From positions 310,001 to 374,000 of the forward strand of contig JAAVTG010000043.1 in NCBI GenBank assembly GCA_011947345.1: a stretch of 64,000 nucleotides of DNA. Direction: 5' to 3'. Made by a program: the position numbers and the translations under genes. The notes beneath the pieces were generated by a model. It saw only the letters and a list, made by a program, of their open reading frames with translations. It was not told where the DNA came from and did no database searches. How positions within the stretch are numbered: position 1 is the first letter of the stretch; each line of letters begins with the position of its first letter. Below are positions 57,005 to 64,000 of the stretch, piece after piece. Source of the stretch: Phytophthora quininea (lineage: Eukaryota; Oomycota; Peronosporomycetes; Peronosporales; Peronosporaceae).

Positions 57005-57364
57005 TGGATGGGCGATGACCTGGAATCCGAGTCGGATGACGACGACAGTGATTACATGGAGGAGGATTAGGGTTCGAAAACATGTCGTTTTGCTTGCTCT
57101 AACAACCAATAAAATTCATTTGTGTTTGTACATTTCTCATCAAATTTCTTATCCATTTTTTCCAATCAAAAGGCATAATAGACAACAGTTTAATATGAAC
57201 TTTTGCGATAGAGAAAAAGGTGCTGAATAAGACAGCAAAGCAGACTGACATTTGTTGTTGTCCGAATAAGACTTCAAAGATACGTTTCTTGTTCTGGTAA
57301 GAATAAGATTATGTTCAGATAGTAATAGGATTGCGAAGATATGCTTTCTGGTAAGGATAACGGC

Positions 57365-57436
57365 GGTCCTCATTTCGGCTGAGGGCCCCATTTTGACTAA
57401 GGTCCTCATTTTGGCTAAGGTCCATAATTTGACTAA
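57365..57436. repeat. 18-bp tandem repeat, four copies
   Basis: Four 18-bp units start at 57365, 57383, 57401 and 57419 (type GGTCCTCATTTTGGCTAA, with variants). They lie between the 3' ends of the RING gene and the hAT transposase. Confidence 0.85.
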
Positions 57437-57508
57437 GGGAAATGGAGTAAGACAACCACATCTATCAAGTAATATGTAAAGAAAGAAACATGCATTAAAG
57501 TGAACAGC

Positions 57509-59289
57509 TTAGTAGTACTCGTAGTCAGTATCTTGGTTGTTGTCGTTGTCGTTCTCACCATCGGTCCCAAGCACATCCTCAACCAGGTTGAAGAGGTCCA
57601 AATCTTCAACCTGAAGATTCTTCATGTTGAAGAAGATGAAGACCAACTTCTCAACACTAGTCTCTTTGAGGCGGTTGCGCAGCGACGAATGCACGAACTT
57701 GTAGGCCGAGAAGTTTCTTTCTGCGGCGGCACTTGAGCACGCAGAAGCAAAGACGGTGGTCGCGATCTTCTGGAGCAAAGGGAATCCGTGCAACCCACCC
57801 CAAAACTCGCGGACGCTGATGCTTTTGTCTTGAACAAGCTTGACTTGACGCGACGGTTGTAGCGTAGATGCTTGAAACTTCATCAAATCGACCATGGTCG
57901 CGTTCTCATTCTCAGGTCCATTCCACTGCGCGATGAAGTCCTCAACAGACTCTCGGGTGTTCTGGTCCATGCCTTTGCCAGCATAGCGGGGATCCAGAAG
58001 GTATGAGACTCCATGAGCGTCACCACACACGAAGTCGAAGCGCTCGCGCAGTACGCCTGAGATGATCCCTAGCTCACCGAGCGGCATTTTCATGCTGTTG
58101 TAGGTGCCAGGTAAGTCGAGAAACATCTTGTACACGTCAGAGATCGGCCGTGTGTTGCGCTCGAAAACCTTCTGGAATCGTGACAAGACGTTCAGCAGCG
58201 CGATTGCCTTTTTCAGGTGCGGAACGAAGTCCTTACTGCGCACAACATCGAATGCCATCCGGCACTTCGCTTTCTGCTCCTTTGTCTTGGCCTTCAGGAA
58301 CTCTCTTCCGCTGACGAAAGCGTGTAGAATCTCTTCCGACTCCAGCAGCGACGCGAAACACTTCTCGATCGTTCCCCAACGAGTGTCCGCAGGCATCACT
58401 AATGCCTTCTTACCCTCAAGCATCTGCAGACGGCGAAGCTCTGCCCATAACTGCTGATGCTTCTTGAAGAACCGCACAAGCTTGCGAGAATTCTCCTCCA
58501 GTGTCTTGAGCCACGGCAACCTCGCGACCAGATCCTTGACGGCGAGATGAATGACGTGGGAAATGGAGCCGTGGAAGAACATATGCGGATAGTTCACCTG
58601 CAATGTTTGCCACACCAGCTGGTTTGTGCTGGTATTGTCGGTGACGACAGCAGAGATGGTCGTAAACCTTGTAGCTTCGATGACGCGCTTGATGTCAGCT
58701 GCCAGAAAGACCGCGCTATGCGAGATAGAGCCCGTGTAGACTGTCTCTAGAAGATACGTTTCTTCACCGCAAATCAAGATGCAATTGATCACACTCTTTC
58801 CGTTGATGTCGGTCCAAGCATCTGTGGCGAGGGTGCACTTCCTCCCGTTAACCCGATGCATCATCGCACGCTTCAACTCCCCATACGAGGCATCCAACAG
58901 CGTCGTCGAGAGCTCGCGAGGGGTCGGGACCACAGCGCCAGGGTTCAACACGGCCAATGCGTTAGCCAGATATTCGTGGTTAAGGCCATACCCGTGGAAT
59001 AGAACCACAACGCAAACTGCCGATGGAACGAGGCGAGCTTGGTTCGACTTAGAGCAGGCGGAAAACAGTCCGTGATGGCTCTGGTCTGGAGCCGCTTGGA
59101 GCACTTGCGCTTGAAGTGGTCACGCACCCTTTCCACATGCGTCTCACCCAGACGGTGGATGATCTTCTCGCACTTCTTGCATGAGACGACATCATCTGCG
59201 ACGATCACGTCCTCCCAGATGGGGTCCTTGCGCCTACCGCGCTTGGCAGGTGGCTGCGGCGGGGAATTGGCCTTGCGCTTCTCTCCCAC
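57509..59289 (-). CDS. hAT transposase (BED finger, DUF659-like core, hAT dimerisation domain)
   Basis: The N-terminal part carries a BED finger (CKKCEKIIHRLGETHVERVR, then HFKRKC). One base is missing near 59000, after FYSTGMA. The remaining 500 codons are a single frame: CTLATDAWTDINGKSVINC, ISAVVTDNTSTNQLVW, MFFHGSISHVIHLAVKDL, ADTRWGTIEKCF, ERFDFVCGDAHGVSYLLDPR, and the C-terminal EFWGGLHGFPLL, SSAAAERNF, HSSLRNRL. It ends in an acidic tail TDYEYY. No ATG is visible right at the 5' end (the frame begins with GTG near 59289), so the start is uncertain. If the single shift is a sequencing error this transposase could be functional. It is the same subfamily as the broken copy at 13034-15712. 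Confidence 0.9.
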
Positions 59290-59798
59290 GGCGTGTTGGC
59301 TAACCGGACAAGACGGGTTATCTCCTCCAAGTCCTCGTCACCGTGACAGGGGACAGAGGCCGAGAACGAGTCGGCTGCGAGACGAGGGTAGCTTCGATGG
59401 GGGAGGCCAGGTCGATGGGCGACGAGAAGCTCATGCTGACGGGGGGGCGAGGGCTGGGGAGGGAGGGGGTACTTGGAACTGCTCAAATGAGGAAGTGAGC
59501 AACCGAGGACGAAACATCGGGGATAGAGCCCGATGGTAGGGGTTTGCAACAAATATTGGCTGCAACGGTACACCAGTCCACGATTAACCGCGGTTTGCAC
59601 ATTTAGATAAGACTTTTAGGAGGAAGACGAGCTACAGACGGTCTCTCTTAGACCGCAGGACCACTGGTCTCGCGACAGCGGGTCATGACGTCATATGGGT
59701 CAAAATACCCAGTTAGCTAGACCCACCCACCCAGTTCTGAGTCTAAACCCACCCGTCAAAATTTCAAACCATGGTTTTTGGGGAACCCTGGTGAGGAG

Positions 59799-60692
59799 AA
59801 GATAAACGAGTATCGGAGGTACATTGTGGTGCAGTGCTGTCGCCGGGCACGAGGAGGACGTCCATCGCCATCCCACTCGCCAAGCAAGGCGTCACAACCT
59901 TGGAATGTGTTTTGTCAGCACGGCGTCAAATGACGAAACTGGTTTTTGATGGCGTCTTCTTTCGTTGGTGCTGGCGTTGTAAGGGCAAATCTTAGAAGGC
60001 TACGGGAAACTCAAGCCGCCGCAACCATGCTGAGAAGGTTTATTGTGAGCTCAATATCGACTGAGCGGTGCCGGAGCTGGGATTCAGCTGTGCCTTATTG
60101 GTGTGTTCTCGTGAGACCAATTAATGCCACCAATATTTTTTCACGGCTGTGGTTGCTGTTTTTGATGACCATCATCACGAGCCACAGATCTCCATCGTCA
60201 ATGCGTTCCACATCACACACAACGACAAGAATCTCGTCACCACTCTGACTGGACGTCCACATTAATACACAGCTTCAAAATGCTTAATCGCACCGACATG
60301 ACTCTAGCTGGGCAATGTGCACCCTACGATGTAGAGCAATAGCTTCTGGTAGCGTCGGTGCTTTGTAGTAGAGTCCACGTGTACGGAATGTGGCGCTCAA
60401 TTCACGCTTTTTCGTGCTTTACCGCAGTTAAAAGCTGGTTTGTTCTACTCCGCGAGCATCACCATCGGAGCAAGACATGACTTGACAAACTGTATCTCGC
60501 TCGTGAGGATAGTCGTGCCGCTCCTTGTCTGCATGAACCTCTGGTTGGTCTCTCTCACGTCCAACTTTTTATCCCGCAGCTGTACTGCCCGAAAATGCAG
60601 CTTCTACCATCTACTCGATGCATCCAGAAGCCGCTTGGATTATCCACCAGTCCATATATTAGCAGCGTGATCAGCGATGTATGAACAATAAG
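59799..60692. other. Intergenic, no supported gene
   Basis: Only short ORFs with no recognisable motif, between the hAT target site and the 3' end of the membralin-like gene. Confidence 0.45.
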
Positions 60693-62143
60693 TTACAGCT
60701 CCCGGAACAACGGCTCTCGAGGGCACACTCTGGAGATCTCGCCTCGGTCTAACGCGGGGATCTCGAAGCAATTCCAGAAGAAGAGCATGAGCTGCAGAAG
60801 CAAAATGCTCATAGCTCCCAGTGCGACGTAAGCAAACCCAAAAGGGAACGAGAAGAGGTAGATGTGGAAGATCGTGAACAGGCCAAAAAACAGCGGCGGG
60901 AAATACGCCTGCGATAGTCGCGACCGCACGCTGACTACGGAGAAAGACTCGCCCACCCACATGATCGTCATGACGCCGAAGGCTAGAAGCTGATCCTTGT
61001 ACAGCTCAAACAGGAAGAACAGCATTCCCACCTGAGTCAGAATAAAGTCAGAGCCCGATCAAAATCTTCCATGTCAAACAAATCGTACCAGGACGGGGAC
61101 AAACATGAGCGACTGCGCAAAGTAGGTCACAACAAGACTTGTGAACGGAATTTGGAGCTGCAATCGGTTCTGGAATAACGCAGTGAAAGTTATCATGCGC
61201 TTCTGCGTTTCCATCAGCACAAACGCTACAAGCGCCGTGATGACGAAGAACAGGAACAAGATCGTGTGCGCGATCTTAAACTTGTGCGCGACCAACCTCA
61301 GCCACTGCAACAATGTTAACAATACAAACGTCAGTTTACATACTTCTCCATCGATTCTGACAGCTATACACGCACACTCTCCGTCGCTGACGCTGGGTTG
61401 AACACTCCGTAGCTCATATCCACCAAAACTCTGGTATCTTCCCTGTAAAAATATCCCTTGGCGCCGAAGTGCTTCAGCAACTGGTTCAGCAATATCGTAT
61501 CGTACCCAACAACTCGCTCTCTCAGTAGCGTCCACAGCGGAAGCTCATCTAGCCATCTCATCTTGAAACATTGCGAGTTCCTGGGCAGATGTAACGTGTC
61601 CAGCTGCACGTCTGTCTGCAATGTATCTGCATGTTCCAAAAGCGCCAAAAGACTCTTCGTGGACGCGTATACAAAGCTCAACTTCTTCTGTTCTTCAGCA
61701 GTCTCATTCGCCACTCCATAGGTCGTTGTATTAGGCCCCAAATATCCCGTAGAGAAGCCCCAACGAGCCTCTGCGTGCTCTGGAAGCACCTGCACCCTCA
61801 GCAGCTTGAACGGCTGCTCCTGAGCTCCGTAGGAGGCGTTCAAAGCCGGCAGGAACTGCTCTAGACAGCCCACTTGGCCATCAGCGCTGATAAAACTCGA
61901 GTGCAGAAGGAAACACAGCAGAAGCAGGTGGGAGCCCACCACAAACAGCAAAAGCTCGAGTCGTTCACGGTTCTGCAAGTTCATGAGCGATTGCACAAGG
62001 ATTAACAAGGTCAGAAGGAGAGTAAAAGGGTATGGTCGGATAGGGAATTGGTAGGGGAAACTCACCTTGACACTCAGTAGTCGCTGGAACCAGTGCACGA
62101 GCTGCACGTGCAGCCGGAAGTACATCTCCTCCAAGTCGTCCAT
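60693..62143 (-). CDS. TMEM259: Membralin-like ER/nuclear membrane protein
   Basis: Membralin is a multi-span protein of ER and inner nuclear membrane linked to ERAD. Four exons are supported by phase: 62143-62067 (MDDLEEMYFRLHVQLVHWFQ, ending LLSVK), about 61973-61393, about 61304-61083 and 61031-60693. Features: NRERLELLLFVVGSHLLLL (first membrane segment), a lumenal-type loop, LLRERVVGYDTILLNQLLKH and GAKGYFYREDTRVLVDMSYG (the family's GYDDILM...NKGYL-like block), then membrane segments ILFLFFVITALVAFVLMET, LVVTYFAQSLMFVPVLVRF, LLAFGVMTIMWVGESFS, FGLFTIFHIYLFSFPFGFAY and a final LQLMLFFWNCFEIPALD. No frameshift is needed. The gene is divergent to a MAN1-like gene 138 bp away. Confidence 0.78.
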
Positions 62144-62281
62144 GTCTTGCGACCAAACGACACCTGAGACGCTTCAAGTTGGACCTAAAAATGACAGTCT
62201 GAATCAGGGTACTCCATTTACATATCTCCAAACTCAGAATCTAGTTCTTGGCTACCCATTTTGGTCCAGACCCCTTTTGGC
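62144..62281. promoter_or_regulatory. Candidate bidirectional promoter, membralin-like and MAN1-like genes
   Basis: The start codons are separated by 138 bp with no other coding sequence. No motif was assigned; the inference is from spacing alone. Confidence 0.45.
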
Positions 62282-64000
62282 ATGGACGACTTGGCCTCGG
62301 TCCGGAGCGGCCAACGCCAGCCCAAGCAGCGCAACAACAACCCGTCCGAAGAGCGAATGAGAGGCGCCACCACCGCCCAGAAGCACTGGTCTTCCTCCCC
62401 CAAGCGCAAGCAGGGCGATGGAACGTCCGAAGCCACCGCAAAGAGCAGCAAGCGCCGACGAGTGCGGGCTCCTCCTGTTTCAACTACTCAAAGGACTCGA
62501 AACGACATTCCAGCCAGTAAGAAGTCGGAGCAAGCGAAGAAGGTGACGGCTCCTATCTTCAGTAGGAGCGCAGACCCATCTGTGCAGAGTCCTGAGCCTA
62601 AGAGTGCAGTGGCGGCGGTGATGAAGCAGTCTTTCGAGGCGAGATATCACCCGACAGGGGCGAGTCTACTGGAGACGCCGCCGACGAAGCACGAGAGGCT
62701 GAAGGAGCAGGCTCCAACGAGACTGACGACTGCTGGAGGAGGCGATGGCGTGGTGGACTTAAACGAGGTCAATGTGAGTCATATGGAGATGCTAGAGGGG
62801 AACGACATCCTGCAGACATTGATGAGCTCCACCACGCCCAGAGTTGGGCGCAAGTTCCCGTCCGAAGAAGCTCTCACAGACAGTGAGCAGAAAGATAGAG
62901 ACGTAATCCGACGACAGAGGATGAAGCTGAGAAGCCAATACTCGTCCATGAAGGCCAGCCCGAAGAGCAGTGAGGACGTAGATTTCCGACTGGACGACGA
63001 GGTCTTTGTGGCACCAACGAGAAGCGCAATGGTGGAGACTGGGCTGTTCCAGTCAGCACAGATCAAAGAGAATTACAGAATGCCAACTACAGAGAAGGAG
63101 AGTGTAGTCTCGGCCGTATTAGCAGAAGAAGTGAAGAACGAGGAGCGAGCTCAGTTAGAAGAGGAAGAGGCTGAGACGGACGAGGAAACGACCGAGAGCA
63201 AGATCAACCGGCTGAGCAATGCGATGCAGTTGAACTGGCGGCAGTTCTTGCTGTGGCTGGTCTCTGGATCGCTGCTTTTGTGTGCGCTGGTTGTGGCGAC
63301 GCCGTTCGTGCTCAAGATGCTGGAGCCGCCACTACCGTACTGCGACAGCGAATGGCTGGAGGAGACGGATAGCACTTTGGCGTTGGCGGATCCAGCTGAC
63401 CATTTCGATCGCTCGAAGGCACTGCAGCCGTTTATCACCACCACTGCAATGGCAGCTAGCTCTGCAAAATCTGCATGCCAACCGTGTCCAGTCTTTGGGA
63501 GTTGCCTCAATGGCTCTATGATTTCGTGTGCTCCGCCGTACGAGCTCCAGGATGGACTTTGCGTCGAGAACCCACAAGTGCAGGAAGACCTCAGTCAGCT
63601 TGCTCTTGGCATCCAGAAGTTTGTAGTCGACAAAGCTGCCAAGAACGTGTGCGACAATGTCTCGCTGTGGAGCTATCTTTTCGGTAGCGATAACACAGCA
63701 ACAGCAAACGAGCTATCGACGTCGTCTATCGAAGTTCTGCTACTGGACGTCCAGGTCTTTGTGACAAGGACATTCTCATTCGGTAAGGCTGTCACGAGGC
63801 TGCCTCGTGAGTACGTGTTCAATCGCGCCTTGGACATGGCACTGCGTGAGTTGAAGGACATTTTCGTTACTGAAGACCAAACTCAGCTCGTCGTGGGTGG
63901 AGGCGTCGTGCCTTGGTCGTGTCGTGCAAAGCACGAGCTGTACTCGCACATTAAACTCATTGCGATTGCGGTGGCGTTGGGCACGTCGTTGGTGTTTGGT
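62282..64000 (+). CDS. MAN1/Src1/Heh-type inner nuclear membrane protein (partial)
   Basis: An uninterrupted 573-codon frame from ATG 62282 (MDDLASVRSGQRQPKQRNNN) runs off the window end. The N-terminal 300 residues are basic, Ser/Glu-rich and probably nucleoplasmic (nuclear-localisation-like SSKRRRVRAPP). One membrane segment lies at about residues 322-348 (FLLWLVSGSLLLCALVVATP). A lumenal domain follows with paired cysteines (CQPCPVFGSC, ISCAPPYELQDGLC) and the helices AKNVCDNVSLWSYLF and REYVFNRALDMALRELKDIF, the pattern of the MAN1-Src1p C-terminal domain (PF09402). A second membrane segment begins at the window edge (LIAIAVALGTSLVFG). No LEM/HeH domain was recognised at the N-terminus. 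Such proteins tether chromatin and support the nuclear envelope. Confidence 0.8.
   Translation, partial: MDDLASVRSGQRQPKQRNNNPSEERMRGATTAQKHWSSSPKRKQGDGTSEATAKSSKRRRVRAPPVSTTQRTRNDIPASKKSEQAKKVTAPIFSRSADPSVQSPEPKSAVAAVMKQSFEARYHPTGASLLETPPTKHERLKEQAPTRLTTAGGGDGVVDLNEVNVSHMEMLEGNDILQTLMSSTTPRVGRKFPSEEALTDSEQKDRDVIRRQRMKLRSQYSSMKASPKSSEDVDFRLDDEVFVAPTRSAMVETGLFQSAQIKENYRMPTTEKESVVSAVLAEEVKNEERAQLEEEEAETDEETTESKINRLSNAMQLNWRQFLLWLVSGSLLLCALVVATPFVLKMLEPPLPYCDSEWLEETDSTLALADPADHFDRSKALQPFITTTAMAASSAKSACQPCPVFGSCLNGSMISCAPPYELQDGLCVENPQVQEDLSQLALGIQKFVVDKAAKNVCDNVSLWSYLFGSDNTATANELSTSSIEVLLLDVQVFVTRTFSFGKAVTRLPREYVFNRALDMALRELKDIFVTEDQTQLVVGGGVVPWSCRAKHELYSHIKLIAIAVALGTSLVFG

Larger units (their letters stand above)
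56393..59790 (-). mobile_element. hAT element, copy 2, complete, with cargo gene (3398 bp)
   Basis: The left end reads CAGGGTTC and the right end GAACCCTG (its reverse complement). The element is flanked on both sides by the same 8-bp sequence GTGAGGAG (56385-56392 and 59791-59798), the target duplication size typical of hAT elements. Inside are a transposase on the minus strand and a RING/zinc-finger gene on the plus strand, convergent, with an 18-bp tandem repeat between them. Confidence 0.93.

Overview
The window looks like nuclear DNA of an oomycete, most probably a Phytophthora or close relative. Reasons: a bZIP/M96 mating-specific type gene, Crinkler (CRN) effector-type pseudogenes, short GT-AG introns, tightly packed and often divergent housekeeping genes, and transposon islands holding hAT, PIF/Harbinger, Tc1/mariner, pogo-like and Copia remnants. 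No rRNA, tRNA or CRISPR was seen.

Layout. 1-3.8 kb: the 3' part of a multi-exon TPR-like gene and a lipin-like gene, both on the minus strand. 4.8-9.2 kb: three tandem minus-strand paralogues of an LRAT-fold (NlpC/P60) protein. 10.2-19.2 kb: a transposon island with a decayed pogo-like transposase, a hAT copy interrupted by a 971-bp LTR-like insertion, a complete PIF/Harbinger element and a fragment of a multicopy ORF. 19.3-35.6 kb: a gene-rich block (coatomer epsilon, ARPC3, three unrecognised genes, zinc-type alcohol dehydrogenase, gp78/AMFR-type E3 ligase, TMCO4-like DUF726 protein, bZIP/M96-like factor, and a duplicated module of DGAT2 plus a divergent microprotein). 35.6-37.2 kb: a complete Tc1/mariner element with about 215-bp inverted repeats. 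37.3-40.4 kb: a WAPL-like cohesin release factor. 41.8-46.1 kb: two broken, head-to-head CRN-type genes. 46.3-50.7 kb: a divergent pair of IQ-motif genes. 50.7-56.4 kb: degenerate repeats. 56.4-59.8 kb: a nearly intact hAT element with an 8-bp target duplication that carries a second gene, a RING/zinc-finger protein. 60.7-64 kb: membralin and a MAN1/Src1-type nuclear-envelope gene, divergent.

Lipid and membrane functions recur: lipin, LRAT-fold proteins, two DGAT2s, a DUF726 protein, gp78, membralin and MAN1. The sequence shows no shared regulation among them.

Most conserved genes carry one to several apparent frameshifts. Nearly all are a single missing base in a short run of identical bases, most often C or G. 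This points to base-calling or assembly under-counting rather than mass pseudogenisation. Coordinates below span such breaks and exon joins, and are labelled where they do.
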